Program-made: the position numbers and the translations under genes | Source: Rosa chinensis | Taxonomy: Eukaryota > Streptophyta > Magnoliopsida > Rosales > Rosaceae | DNA length: 64,000 nt | Reading direction: 5' to 3' | Assembly (NCBI RefSeq): GCF_002994745.2 | Contig: NC_037091.1 | Span: 7,836,001-7,900,000, forward strand | The notes under the pieces: generated by a model | What the model saw: only the letters and a program-made list of their open reading frames with translations | What the model was told of the DNA's origin: nothing | Databases searched by the model: none | Part shown: piece after piece, positions 31,304-44,643 of the stretch | How positions within the stretch are numbered: position 1 is the first letter of the stretch | Layout: each line of letters opens with the position of its first letter

Positions 31304-31640
31304 GGAATTAAAAACCAAATGGGGTTTTGTTAGATCTTAAAACTTATACAAGAAAGACCCAGAAACGCATGAAACTCAAAGGCATTGGCAAAGATCTGTA
31401 GTTCTGTACTACAGCCAGAGAGAAAACCCAGTTTGGACTATGAGTTGAAATCCAATCTGGGAATTAATGTATGAGAAAGAGAGAGAGAGAAAGAAGACCC
31501 AAGTGGGAAATGGGAAAGGAATCGATAATGAATGAAAGTGACACGAAATTAATTGAATGAAAATGTAATGCTTCCCTCTTCAGGTCTTTCTATAGGATTT
31601 GGGGAAGGACTAGGGGAGGAGAGTCTCTGACTCTGAGAGG
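31304..31640 (-). promoter_or_regulatory. 5' leader and proximal promoter of the ATL gene
   Basis: A pyrimidine-rich stretch on the coding strand (GA repeat on the plus strand at about 31473-31492) is typical of plant 5' leaders. A weak CCTATAGAAA near 31590 is the only TATA-like motif. The transcription start cannot be fixed from sequence. Confidence 0.4.
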
Positions 31641-34600
31641 AGGAGTCTTAATGTGGCTCAGAGAATTACGTGCAGTTGGTAGATTTCTTTCTCTTGTAGG
31701 CTTTGGCTTCCTTGCTACGAGAGAGATTTTTTGGCTAGAAAATTGCTCAAGTGGATCTCGATAGTTGTAAGGTCTGTTATTAAAATGTTACAGACACGTA
31801 TGGCGGTATGGGATTACTATAAAAGTGATAAAGGTTGGTATAGAATGGGCGGCTCTCCACCATAACTCAATAGGTGTGATAATGTTTAACAAGAAATTAA
31901 ATTATCTCAACTATGATTCACTAATTATGGTTTGTTACATTGCTAGTTCATTATTAGATTTCTAGAAGTATAATATGCTATTTGGGCATGAAAGTTGTAA
32001 TAATCCTATCTCGATTTTAGCTTCATTTTTTTTATTAATTTATTGCATGCAAGGGTAACGAATATAAAGACTGCATCTTTAGAATGTAACTGAGCATGAC
32101 ATTAAAGTGATTGGTTGTATATATAAAACGTGAAGCACCCGATGACAACAACTCTAAAATGTTATGAAAGACAGACTATTTATATCACCTCAAACTCTTA
32201 AACTTTATCAATAATTTAAGATAAGCACATTAGTTCAAAAATGCGTTTATGTATCAAACAATTTAATAAATGAGAAGATCATGCTCCTACAGTCCTACTA
32301 GTTGTATGGTTTTGAACGAGAAAAGAAAAATAAAGGAAAAAAGCCTTGACTTTCAACATTTTCCACATTCTTCTAAAACTCGTACTCATTCAGTCAATGA
32401 TGATCAAACATAAAAGCAAAAAGTCCAACACCCACATGCAACCCACCATTGATATTCTTGACTCCACAGGCCCTAGCCGTTTGCATCGACAGAGGATAAC
32501 ATGCTCCACCCGCTATACTAGTTTGAAAAGATTGAACCAAAACTAGCATAGTATTAGTCTACACGTTTAGGGATAAAATCCACTCCAATCCAATCCAATC
32601 CAGTCGGGTCCCAAATAGAAAAAGCCATTTTTCCCATATAGAGGAGTCAAATCTATGAACAGTTTAGTATAATATTCCAAGAAGAAAAACACAATAAAAC
32701 CAGAACCGACACTCTCCCCCATACTTGCAGTGTTGACGAAGCTTACACTGGGGTCGCTTGAGGGAAGAAAAAACTAAAACAAACAGTCACTGGCTTTAGC
32801 TCCTTTTTTTTCTCAAAAAAAAGTGATTCTTCTTAGTCAAAGGTTGGGCAACTTTTTTTTACAGATTTTCCACACGATACCATCTTTTTGTTCACATCAG
32901 GATCACCGATCGATCACCTAATACGTCTTTTATAAATCTAAAAGCCAAAAGCCAATGGCTAAAAGCTGAAATCTGTAAAGCCTCTCTTTGTTTAATCAAG
33001 GATATGATCGATCGAGCTAATTAGCTCACTTATTGTTGAGTATGGACCTAGTGTTTCATTGGTTATCAATTTGCAGAAGGTTTTGCACTAACTTGCAGAA
33101 TACGTTGATGTGATTGGAAATTAATGTAGGACGAGGAGGCACTGACAGTAGTGTTTTTATTATTACCCTTTACTAGACGCAAAGAATACAGGAGGGCACT
33201 GACCTCGACATCATGGGAGGGTGTATATCTTATTATTTTGTTGGGAAATTAAATGCTGAGATTAACCTAGAGTTTTAGCCAAGCTAGGGAAGAAGTCGGT
33301 TTGAATTTAAGGTCGCTTTGTCAGCAATACGTCAAAATGGAAAAAATAAAATAAAAAGGAGGTTTGTGCTAGAAAAGAATGATGATATAAGCTAAATTAT
33401 TGATTGGTACATGCTTATTTGTCTCAAATGTAGAGAAATGTTTTCAAACATTATACCAAACGATCTCATGCATGTGTTAATGTATATTCATAATTCACAT
33501 ATAGTATTTCATGATTTTCATCAACTATTTAATCTATGACATATGTTTTTTTTCTTTTTTCTTTTTTCTTTTTTGTAAAGTGAGAAGTCTTGATCAAATT
33601 CGATATGGAAGACCAATTATTCACATGTTTGAATAAACAAAAAATGTATACAGATAATAGATGATTTGGCGATATCAACGACCTATAGATGACTACATTT
33701 TTTTAGGCACCTATTTCTTTTTCAAAGATGAAGGGACTGCTTCAACCAGTAGTGGACTGTTGTTGCGCGAGAAATCAACACCAACATATTTTCCACGACC
33801 ACAATGAAGATAAAGTTGGTATTTGAGTAATTTCGCATACTAGCTCACTAGCTAGAGAGCTAGTGTCATGTCATATTCTAGTGGCTGACATGCGCCATTC
33901 TAATTAACGTTATTGTTTCTTCACTTATCTAAATCTACTTCAAACTAACAACATGGTCTTCTTGGTCTCCAAGTAATTCGGTTTAGACCATGTACACATG
34001 CGTGTTCGATTCCTTGGGTTAATCAGCAATGGATATGACTATACAAATTAATTTGGTTGCTGCAAATCTGAACAGTAGAACAACGATAGCGTACCTAAAA
34101 TGTATAAACAGCAAAAACAGATAAATACTATTGATTCTACATCTGCCTACATTGTAATTCACCAAAATATTAAATGTTTGGGACAATACGAATTAAAAAT
34201 GGAACTGAAATAATTGATGTGAAGAAGCACATGGAACTGGGAAGATGGAAACAGCTGTTGCCTGTTGAACAAAGCAGATATATCTTGATACAGACGTTAG
34301 TCAGGAGAGATGTGAAAAATCCTTAATGTTTTCAGCGATAAGTGTACCTCCTTGTCTGTTGACTCGTATCGTTTCCACCAAAAAAAAAAGCTTCATATAA
34401 TTACTTATTTATAATATAGATGTTAATATGTCGTTTAACTGGCATACAGTTCATAACTTCATATATTACCCTTAACCAGTTAGCCATACCCACTCTTCAT
34501 TAACAATGCCTCAAGCGTCAAGCCTCGAGCTTCAAGCACTCAACTGACTCAAGCCCCAATAAACTGGGAAATTTATCCGAAGATTGTATAATGTACGTAT

Positions 34601-36200
34601 GGACTTTTCAGCATTTTCCACTTTCTCATTGTATTAAACTTCGCTTCAATTATTCTCAAAAAAAAAAAAAAAAAACTTTGCTTCTATTTAAAAAACAACG
34701 CTTTTTGTTGGCGTTTGGTATTAGAATTTCTATATACTAGATATATGAATGGATTCCAATGCAAAAATTATTTCTATACCACGCCAATCTCTTATGAAAT
34801 TGACTTGATTACTAGTTGAAATATGAATTGATTTAACCAGACCTCATGTCCTCATGCATAGTTCAATTAAATAGCTGCATGCTGAGCTTTTTATTATGGT
34901 TAACTTTGAGTTCCTAACCGGCATATCTCATCTTCATTTTTGATCTCTTATCAGAGTTAATTTTGAGTTCTTAACCCGACATATCTCATATTTATTTATT
35001 TATTTTTTTTAAAGGAGTTTGGAACCCAGCCTAACTGGAGGGCTCAGCTATTTTAAATATCTTACAGATTTATATTTATTTTTGTTTCATTTGATATTTA
35101 CCTACACCAAATAAGAAGACGAAGACTACCAAGAGATAGTTGGCCGGTGTCACAAGTAACCCTTTAAGTCATGTGGGTGCTTACGTTTTGGGGTTGCAAT
35201 CACGCGACTGCACGAGGCTCTGCACTCCCTAGCTAATTTTTCACTTTTTCTTGCATTCAATTTCATACCGAAAACATGCAAAGGCAAAATTAGGTAAAAA
35301 ATTATAGGGTGCACGCGTCGACACGTGTTTTGAACCATCCATGCAAAATTGACAAAAAAAAAAAAGGAGCGTCTTTGTTCTGGACCTTTCTGCGCTCTGG
35401 AAAACTTTGAGTAGCTACATATATTTTGGATGAACTCCAAAGGAAAAGAGCTATCTGGGTTTAATTTATTGGAAACAGGTTGACTCAGTTTGTTAATTGC
35501 ATTTAAATAGATGTGAACACAGTCATATATAGTCGAATGTTGACAAATTTCAGCATGTTCGTTCTGAGTAGTCGAAATTTAAGTTGTATATATAAGTTAT
35601 AGGGATTTAATGGTCGGTAAAGATTGACCAAGTTCGTCATTTGTTAATTACAATATGCAGGAGATCCTTCTTGGTTTATTGGTTCATTATGACTAACAAG
35701 AGGACCGCACAATAATTTGGTAAGAGGGAATTTGACTCATTATATAGCTGCTTGTTCATACGTACGTGTTTTTTTGGCTGAGATCAGAGGCTGACCACGC
35801 AAAGAACCTACTAAACTTTATTGGTTTCGAAAGAAAATTATAGGGAAACAAAAGAACCAAAATCTCTTATATAAAAATTAAATAGACGAAAAACAAAAAA
35901 TTAATTATCGAAAAAGAAACTTCGATATATGTAATTAGTCGGTTTGATAAGATAAATGAACAGAGAAAAAAGTGAAGTCCCACTGTAATTACAGAATGGA
36001 TATTGTTTCCCAACAACGGAACTTATTAGTATATCAACAACTTTAGGAATTAGTCTTAGGAGTGCAAGTTTGTTCGCATCCTAATATAGGATTGCATTAT
36101 AACTTGAATCCTAATCGAAACTGCAGATCAATCTCAATAAGTCTGACGATGTTATGCATTACTCAATTAGCCAAACCATTCAAAATAAACTCATCACACA
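31641..36200. other. Intergenic DNA
   Basis: No gene supported. Noted: CCAAT-type direct repeats at 32583-32602; a direct duplication of about 57-base period at 34897-35000 (GAGTTCYTAACC...CATATCTCAT); A-runs at 34658-34676. All frames are short and domain-free. Confidence 0.5.
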
Positions 36201-38371
36201 TAACACAAGATCTGTTGACGTAGTAAAACCCTCCAAAGAAGTAAACAACTGCGGGCACTATGCCGGTAAACAATCCACTATATGAATAGGAAAGTACATA
36301 AAGATCTTACACAACTCATCTACTAGAACCAATCTAGTGGACAGCGGTGTCTTCTCGTCTTTGCTAGCTACTTTCAGATCAGCAAACTTGTTTTCCTTTG
36401 TCAATCTTGAGATGGCACAACTCTGACCTCGGTTGTCAATCACCTCAAGGCACAAATCATGCATGAACCACCAACACACATGAAACATAAAACCAGAAAA
36501 CTTTTTGACAGAAAAAGTTTTGGGATTTGATAGTCCTTCAAGAGCTAAACAAGGAACATCTCATGAAGAATTCTCAACACCAATTTTGGCTTAATACTTT
36601 CTGAAGATGAAAGATCAGAAAGCTCTTTATAAACGTAGTAGTGATATATTTTCTATTCTGGTGTTGCACCCTAACAACATGAAAAAACACGTATATATAA
36701 GATATGAATGAATTAGGGTCTCCTAGGGTTTCTGATACGGAAAGGCTTTTCAAAAGAGGTTTTTATCCATGGATTGAAATCAGACGTTTGAATGGAAAAG
36801 CCCATAAATCAATTTAAGAAAGTTTGAATGCTTTGGATAAAACCTACTAAAAATTCACATATCAGTACATTAGGATTGAAAATATTTTCTCATCCTACAA
36901 TAGGATTTAAAGACAAGTTCAGTCCTAACCCCTTGACAAGCATGCACATGTATGCAAGACATACCTGATTGATGAGAGTTGTGCCTGAAGCTTGAAGCAT
37001 TCCATTCTTCTAAGGATCCAAGAGTAGAAAGTTATTACATGAAAACATGACTCTTGGTTGTTGTGCTTAGGAAATGCCAATCAATTAAACATTAATCTAA
37101 CACCCACTAAACCAAACCACTAGAAGTTAGTGTTTGACTTCAAATAAAAGTAGGTAAAATCATTTTCCAAGTTTGACTTGAAATAAAAGCAGGTAGTTTT
37201 ATTGTATTTTGTCCTCTTTTCTGCTGTAGTTTCTAGACTTTAAAAGAACATATATTGTCAACTAAAACCGAAAGTTTTGACAAAACATGAACTTGAAAAA
37301 TTAAAAGACTCTGAAAATAACTGTATTATCAAAGATAATTATGATAGTTATTAAACAATTTAATTAAACAAGTTACCGAAAACAGCTCACTGGCACACTT
37401 TTATTTCAGTTTTTAGTTTGATGGTGCATTGCATATGAGGGATTGTAATTTTCTTAATAAAAAGTTTTGCCCGACAATGTAGAACATGTGTGGTGAAAAC
37501 TGGTATTATATATTGAACGACTTTATGTTTTTTTATTAATTCGAGATCTGTTGAAGATTAAAACTTTCTAAACTACCAAGAGAGTTTATGCTTTTTTATC
37601 AATTTGAGTTCTGTTGATATTTGAAGATTAAAATAATATCTGAGAAAGACGGCACAAATAATTTTTCTTATTAAAAAGAAGGGTCCGACTCACCAAATCT
37701 AGAGACCGAAGAAAATTTCCGGGGGGGTTGTGGTTTAGTGTTTTTCGGGTTAAAAGCTTAATATATATGACTTCATTCACTTGTTAATAGAAAACAAGGG
37801 AGACTGCATGTGCTATCAAAATATTTCCCCTGGCCAAGGCAAAGATATATTTAGAGGACGTTAGCACGCCATCCCATTATCTCAATGGTGTTGCCAGTTC
37901 CAATGAGCAGGGAGACAATGCACAAGTCTAGGGTTTGGATGTTGACTCTGCTGCACATTTAAGTCAAGCAAGCACCCAAGCAAAGGCCCGGAACACACCG
38001 AGGTATATGGGAAAGGTAGAACTGTACCTTGGAAGGGAAAGTCATATGCGCGGTGGCTTGCATGAGCTAGCGGTTTGAGACTTGAGAGAATAAGAATTTG
38101 AAGATATCTATCTAGAGAACTATTTGAAGGACGCCATCTTCTATTCAAGAGTACGATAGTGATGTCAAACACGGCGGGGATTACAGATGAAGCCTGAATA
38201 TGAGAAACAGTGAAGAACAGAGTTCAAGTAGTGGTTATCGATTTTGGAGCTAGAACAGCTTTGGGTTCCAATTTTAGGCCCGAATTGTTGCTACTTTGTG
38301 TGTTCCTTTTGTGGGCCGTTAGTCCGTTAGTTAAACTTTGTATTCTCTCACTTTTGATAAGCTCTTTAATG
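36201..38371. other. Intergenic DNA with two weak minus-strand frames
   Basis: Minus-strand frames at 36258-36488 (LTKENKFADLKVASKDEK) and 37882-38172 have amino-acid composition that could be coding, but no family match. They lack partners or exon borders. They could be remnants of a gene or repeat. Low support. Confidence 0.3.
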
Positions 38372-39203
38372 AGAGTTTCTATTGAGACCTCTAAATTTGC
38401 TCACTTGACCTCACTCTATTATGAATTATTAAATGACATATATAACCTACTATAAAATGACTATTAAGGACAATAATTATACCCAAAAAAATATTATATT
38501 TATTTTATGTAGACTTTCCAATTTAATAATATTAGATTGTATTCTTTATTATTTTCCTTATCTATTTTCATTTTCCAATTTCACTACATACTCATTAAAG
38601 CATTCATATATATTTAATAAGAATTAAAAATATGATTAAGATCATGTGACATAAAAATGTATGATATATATGTTGAACGCATATTGATGAGGGAAAACAA
38701 AATAAACCCTCTTATGATTTATGACCTGAATCTAAGTCAATCCATTATATTTGCAAAATAAAAATAAAATATTTAAATAATTAATCATGTGGTACAAAAA
38801 ATACAGAAAAAAAAAACACTAAAAAACGAATGATTTTTTTTTTTGAGAATAAAAACAAATGATTTATTCATTTTTTTTTCTGCACAGCTAAAATAGAGAA
38901 AAAAATTTAAAAAAAAACATAATAGTTCATGGCATTTTCTTATTGATTAGACATTAATTTTTGCAACTCAAGTTTGATTAAGAAATGTATATTTAGTTAA
39001 GATTTATAAAGTGATAAAATCATTGAAATGACTAAATTTTTTATTTTAAAGATAATAATTTATTTGCAAATTACATGAGTGAGGTTATTGGGGGAATTTT
39101 AGTGAGGTTTAGTGAGTAAATTTAGTATTTGAAAATTTGATAAGAGGTGTAAAAAGCACAGAGGTCAAGTGAGTAACTTTGGAGATTCCAATATAAAAAC
39201 TCC
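38372..39203. mobile_element. MULE-type MITE with imperfect inverted ends
   Basis: The left end AGAGTTTCTATTGAGACCTC and the inverted right end GGAGTTTTTATATTGGAATC are related over about 45 bases, both running into CTCACTTGACCTC. Flanks TCTTTAATG (38363-38371) and CCTTTAATA (39204-39212) agree at 7 of 9 bases, both differences being transitions. A 9-bp duplication fits Mutator-like elements. The interior is AT-rich with no ORF of note. Confidence 0.6.
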
Positions 39204-39323
39204 CCTTTAATACATTATATTGTAATTCTGAGTTATTGCTCATTATGCTATGATTTGTTATAATTTAAACCACATTTAAAAAAAAAGGGTTTGTTTGGTT
39301 ATTTTTTTACGGTTCCTATATTA

Positions 39324-39513
39324 TTATTTTTTGATTTTGTCAAGGGGAACCTAAAGGCTTCATATATGTCCAAGATAAACCCTTTCGGCGCATGTGAAAT
39401 GTTCCAACTATGCATTGCAGCACAATGCCTGACCACTTTGTCAGCTTCGGGGTTCAAACCTAGGTTAGGAAGCACACCCAATTAGGCAAGAACCACTAGA
39501 CCACTTGCAGTGG
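39324..39513 (-). mobile_element. tRNA-derived SINE with perfect 18-bp TSD
   Basis: On the minus strand the element starts CCACTGCAAGTGGTCTAGTG, which contains an A box (GTGGTCTAGTGG). A B box (GGTTTGAACCCC, plus 39449-39460) follows about 50 bases on, and the 3' tail is A-rich (AAAATCAAAAAATAA). The 18-bp TTTACGGTTCCTATATTA repeats perfectly at 39306-39323 and 39514-39531. About 190 bp long. The perfect duplication indicates a comparatively recent insertion. Confidence 0.9.
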
Positions 39514-39642
39514 TTTACGGTTCCTATATTAAAAAACCTTTAGAACTAACTTGTTCAAGAAGGACACAAAAGACAGTTTAAAAAAACTACCATATTTTTC
39601 AGTTTTTATTTTATTTTCTCCCACACACACCAACTCACTGAG

Positions 39643-40276
39643 TAGGGATGACAAAAATCCCCATCGGGTAGGGTACCCATCAGGTATTTGACCGTAACAG
39701 GGAGAAATTTGGGGAAAATCGGGTAACAGGGATGGGGATCCCCAATATTCAAATTATGAAATCAGGTACAGGGCAGGGATGGTATTTTGATCCTCATCCC
39801 CATACCCACCCAATAAGAATTATCTGAAATATATATATATATATATATTATTTATTATATATATTTTTGATATTATTTATAAATAAATATTTATGTAAAC
39901 TTCATCTTTTTGTCAATATTTAAATTCTGTTAATAAATATGTTAAAAAAAAAAAGAAAATTCTTTTAATAAAAAATCTTTATCAACATATCAATTTTCCT
40001 TGATTGAAATAAGAAATTTATTTTATTTTGATGTTTGATTTTAACTTCATATTTTACAATCCATAATTATTTGTATGAATTTTTATATAATAAATTAATA
40101 ATATTATTAACGGGGATTGGGGCGGGTACAGGGACCTAATCCCCAATAGGGACGGGGACGGGGAATCCCCTGTATCTTATTACGGGGATTGGGGCGGGTA
40201 AGGGGATGGGGAATAAAGTCGGATATGGGGATGGAAATTCAATCCCCTTACCCTACCCTCCCCATTGCCATCCCTA
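39643..40276. mobile_element. Second G-rich hAT-type MITE
   Basis: Starts TAGGGATGACAAAAATCCCC and ends CCCCATTGCCATCCCTA, the same termini as the element at 18549-19087, with an AT-rich centre. GGGGATTGGGGCGGGTA blocks recur near 40113 and 40187. No clean 8-bp duplication remains (TCACTGAG left, GTGAGTGT right), so one flank has changed or the copy is older. Confidence 0.75.
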
Positions 40277-41152
40277 GTGAGTGTGAGCTCCCTGCTAGTT
40301 TATTAATTAAAGAAGGAATAAGAAAATTCTTCGTGATACAACTTTGAAGTCTGAAACCAGTGAAGCATTGACTCCCTAATGTGAAATCAGTTTGTATTTT
40401 TTTTGCATCATCCTATACTAGCAAACTCTCCTAAGTTATGCATTTTGGAAAAACTTATTTTATTTTTTTCTTTATCTTAGACACTGAGAGCTTGCATAAA
40501 TTATGTATAGCGGTTAATTTTGCAGATAGAGATATTAGGCGCCTTGCACAAACTACAACTATAGTTTAATATCTCATGTCTCTAGACCATCTAACTCTTC
40601 ATAGTAGGGGTGGGCTAGCAAAACCGAAAACCAAAAAAAAATAGCACCGAAACCCAAACAAAACCACACAAAAAAAAAACCAAACCTGTGCTCAACTAAA
40701 GAAAATGCGGTATTAGCATTTCTAACCATAACCCTCGGAGAACTAATTATGTATATGTCCATGAGGTTAGCAAAGCACAATATAGGATTTATGAATTTAT
40801 GAGGCAATTAAGATGCACATGTGAGAAATGCTCAAGTATATGCATGTGTTGATCATGTGTCAAATCAATCCACCATAATCAAATAGGCATATAGAAGACC
40901 TGATATAACCTACCAAACTCACATAGGTTCACTACATATTACTGCTTAAGGCTATATGTGTATCACTCAAAAGCAATTTCACAACATGCGCTGCCATATG
41001 CTTGCTCTTCGGTCTCATTTCTGCTAGGTAACTTACAACATTCAAGATCAAGAGGTTTTTTATTTGGCTGTAATGGGGATAAGGGCAAGTGACTAATAGA
41101 AATGAAGGATAAGGAAATACAAAGTTCATAGAAATCGGTGAAGCGACTCTCT
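40277..41152. other. Possible left part of the minus-strand LTR element; hAT-like relic
   Basis: This is the left flank of the 18-kb Athila-like insertion, so before insertion it was continuous with 59201. Its minus strand probably continues the 3' non-coding region of that host element, by position rather than by clear similarity. GTAGGGGTGGGCTAGCAAAA at 40604 resembles one end of a common plant hAT MITE; no matching second end was found. Confidence 0.35.
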
Positions 41153-41157
41153 CTTAT

Positions 41158-41374
41158 TGATAGGAGCATTTTAATGCGACGTTTTAACGGTTATTTTCTT
41201 ATATTTACTTAGTTATTTCCTTAAATGAATCCCTTTAGTTTAGGAAAATTTCTTTTTCCTGTTTTTAGCAAGTTTCCATTTCTTACTTTTAGAAAGTTTC
41301 TATTTTTCATTTTTGGAAAGTTTCTATTTTCGTTTTAGGAAAGTTTCTATTTTTAGTAAGAGTTTCTATTTTTA
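41158..41374 (+). repeat. 5' LTR of the Athila-like element, first part
   Basis: Matches the start of the 3' LTR (57092 onward), except for a missing 22-base stretch around AGTTTAGGAAAGTTTCCATT. It is interrupted after TTTCTATTTTTA by the CACTA element; the LTR resumes at 46234. Confidence 0.95.
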
Positions 41375-41991
41375 CACTACAAAAAAGAATTCAATTTACT
41401 ACACATGGTTAATGTCGGCACTCAATTGCTGTCGCCAAAGCTCATATATTTGCTTTGGCAAAACGTGTAGTCGCAAAAGCATAATAAGTTTGCGTCAGCA
41501 ATAAGATGTCGTTGCTAAATTCACTTGGGTTTGCGACTGCAACCATCTTCCGTCGCATGATTCTTTCTTCTTTTATTGCTAAGCGACGTCATCTCTTCCT
41601 CTTGTGCATCCAAACATTGACTTCTCTCCATTAGCTTCACTTCTGCATCTCTCTCTCTCTCTAGTAAGTCGTTCTCTCCTCCGTTTTTGCCTTAAATTTT
41701 CATCTTGGGGCAAATCGACTGAAACCACAGCAATTCATCTCCCTCGACGTGACTTCACACTCAGATTTTGGCAGATTTTGATTTTTGATGCCTCTTCTCT
41801 GGAACTCTCTTCTTCGATGAGGTTAGACATTCTTCTATCGATGCTCAAATTATACAAATTGCCAGATTCTGATGCAATTTTTTTGGTAATTTATTCTCAG
41901 ATGACAAATTAGGGTTCTTGTAATCAATGGTGATTGAATCGGGATGTTGGACTGCGTAGATTCATTTTTTTGTTCCTTTCTCTAATATATT

Positions 41992-43045
41992 CAAGGTTCG
42001 AAAAAATGCTAGGCGCTAGTCGGGCGGTGGGTTAGGGAGGAGCGCCCAGGCGCCTAGGCGTTGTATTTTTAAAATTTTTTATTTATTTTTATATCATATA
42101 TATATATATATATAAGAGTATATATCAAGTATATATAGCCTAATATGAATACTTATTATAATTTATAACTTATAAATAATAACATATTCTATAGAATTGT
42201 ATTTTATTCCAAGTGCCCCACAAGCATGACCATTCTCCATTCTCCATTGAATATTTATATAATTAGTATAGGAAACATGAAGCCTTCCACACCACCTAAC
42301 ATGTTCAAAGTTCAAACATAATCAATTAGTTATGCTGCTGCAGCCACTTGCCCATCTATCCTCTCTCTCTCTCTCGACAAACCGTAGCCACCCTTCTATC
42401 TCTCTCTCTCTCTCTTGACAAACAGCCATGTTCATTATGTTCTTTTCTTCCTCTGTTGCGCAAAACCAATTGCCACCACTCTCCAGTCTCTCATATTTCT
42501 CTTCATTGTTCAATCACCTCATGAATAACTTCACAAAAACAAGGTTTCAATTCTCAGATTTCAAGATCTTGATTTAAGTGGAAGTTGGGGGTGGCTTGGG
42601 GGGAAGCTACGGTGGCTCGAGGGGAGCAAAGGGAGTCTGAGGCTGAGATAAAGTGGTGGAGCAGAGGCGCGTGGAGCTGCGGTGGAAGGGTGGTGCAGAG
42701 ATGCGGTGGCTTGGTGAGGAGAACGAATAAGAGTTGTGGGGATCGAATTGGCTTTTACTTGGCATGGATCTGATCTGAATATATAGCTAGCCGAACCTAG
42801 CTAGCCCTTCACATGTTTCTACTTGTCTGATCGATTTGGGGTTTCGGTGTGGTGAAAAAAGAAAGAAAAACAAATTGAAACCCGCCCAGCCGCCCAGACG
42901 AACGCCCAGACCGCCCAGACCGCCCAACCGCCCAGACGGACGTCCAGGCCACCTAAATCCATTCTGCCTAAGAGCTCCGTTTAGCTAATACTCGCCTCGG
43001 TCTCCCGCCGCCCAGCGCCTAGGCGGCCGTTTTTTTAGAACACTG
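41992..43045. mobile_element. hAT-like non-autonomous element nested in the CACTA element
   Basis: The left end CAAGGTTCGAAAAAATGCTA and the inverted right end CAGTGTTCTAAAAAAACGGC match partially. Both run into CTAGGCGCT and CGGGCGG/GGGCGGCGG blocks. Flanks AATATATT (41984-41991) and GACATATT (43046-43053) agree at 6 of 8 positions, differences being transitions. The right subterminal part is a run of GCCCAGACCGCCCAGACCGC-type repeats. CT microsatellites lie at about 42358-42375 and 42398-42417. No transposase. Confidence 0.65.
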
Positions 43046-44374
43046 GACATATTGAATCGATGCTCAAAATCATATCTAGGGAAAGATCTGCGGTCGATAG
43101 TGTTTTGAGGCAAAGGTATGGCCGAAGTTGCTGGACCTAATTCTTTACGCCTGCTGCTGTGAAGGTTGGTGGCAGAACGATGAAGGTTGGCCTAGTGAAA
43201 AGAAAGACGCCTTCAGAACTGCGAGTAAGTTTTCCAATTCATGGATGTTTTGTATAGAAATGGGCACTGGGTCATGGATAACTGGAGGAGGAGGAGTTAG
43301 ACTGATTTTTTAAGGTACTCTCGTTGTTGCTTTGAAGCTTTGAATTTGATAATGTAATTGAAATTGTTTTGAATTTTTCTGGTTGTTTTCTTGTTAAATT
43401 GATTGGATGGTTATGTTGCTTCATTGTTTCAATTCTGTTGCCAATTTTGTTGTGAAGCAATGCTAGAGGTTTTGATTTGGTTACGCTTAGAATGGTGTGG
43501 TTACATTCAAGTTTAGTTCTTTCCGAGCAATGATAATCTGTAAACTATGAACATGGATAAGTAATCACGTACAGAACACTCTTATAAAATACACTGATAA
43601 AGAAACAGAAAGGACCAATGATTCCACCAATGTCTGAAAGTGATATCTGTTTTCTTTTCTCAATTCAATGCTAATTAATTGTGTAGGTATGATCATTAGC
43701 GCTTGGATAATCCAGACAGGCTTCCTACTGGACTGAATACTAGATCAGTTTAACTTAAGAGGATAATTGATTGAATGGTGAAACCAATTGAGATAACTTT
43801 TTGCTACTTATATTTACTTCCGGTCAGAAAATTACACGATTATACTGAAGCTTAATGATAAGGGATCACTAGAATTTTGGAGGTTTACTACTTCTTTGCC
43901 ATTATTGTGGGACTGTTCTATACTGTTATATTAGTTGAAATACATATCATGAATAAATCTGCGTACCTAAAGTTAGTATATGGTGCTACCATCTGCCTAT
44001 TGCAAAGAAAACTTAATACATAGCTTAGTGATCATACTTAAGATTTAAGTTGAAGTGTATATTTGAGAAGTCTTGGGAAATATGATGGGCCATTATACGT
44101 AATAAGTTTCTCATTTGTAATGTCTGCATGACAGTAAGAGCAGTTGACGTGGATGAATGTTGTGGAGATTACGGATGAATCTCCAGCCCATTTGCTTGGT
44201 TCTACAAAGTAAAATTGGTCAAAGTGTACAAACATGAGTTTTTAAGTATTTGACTTCTTTGTAGTTTTGGTTTCTAAAATTACTAACTTTTTTTTTTGGC
44301 TCAATCCACAAAGGGGTATGGCTATCAGTAACTCTTGTATACTTTATAAAAGGTAGGCACATCTGTGTGTAATA

Positions 44375-44475
44375 TAGATCTCTCTCTCTCTCTCTCCCTC
44401 TCCCTCTCCCTCTCCTTCTCTTCTCTGAACAGGCCAGAGATCTCTCTCTCTCTTCTCTGAAACAGGCTAGAGATT
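44375..44475 (+). repeat. CT-rich microsatellite with a duplicated flank
   Basis: (TC)n, (CCCTCT)n, then TTCTCTGAACAGGCCAGAGA repeated as TTCTCTGAAACAGGCTAGAG after a second (TC)n. Lies inside the CACTA element. Confidence 0.8.
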
Positions 44476-44487
44476 GCAGCCAAAAGC

Positions 44488-44643
44488 ATGGAAAAAGGTG
44501 TAGCTAAAGCTAGTCAAGCAAATGAAAACTATAGTGAAAATACTTTCAGTAGTGTTACTGGGATTTCATCGACTGGTGATAGGTCATTTGGCTTTGGATT
44601 TGTTGTTGTGGTATATTTCATACCTTTCCTATTATCTAGATAA
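44488..44643 (+). other. Short open frame in the CACTA interior, unrecognised
   Basis: ATG at 44488 opens a frame reading EKGVAKASQANENYSENTFS and on to a stop near 44643. Its composition is soluble-protein-like and it follows a CT-rich leader. It could be a captured exon. No second exon was joined and no family recognised. Confidence 0.25.

Noticed and set aside
40604..40680. GGGGTGGGC...CCGAAAACC end resembling a hAT MITE
   Set aside because: No matching inverted end and no target duplication found.
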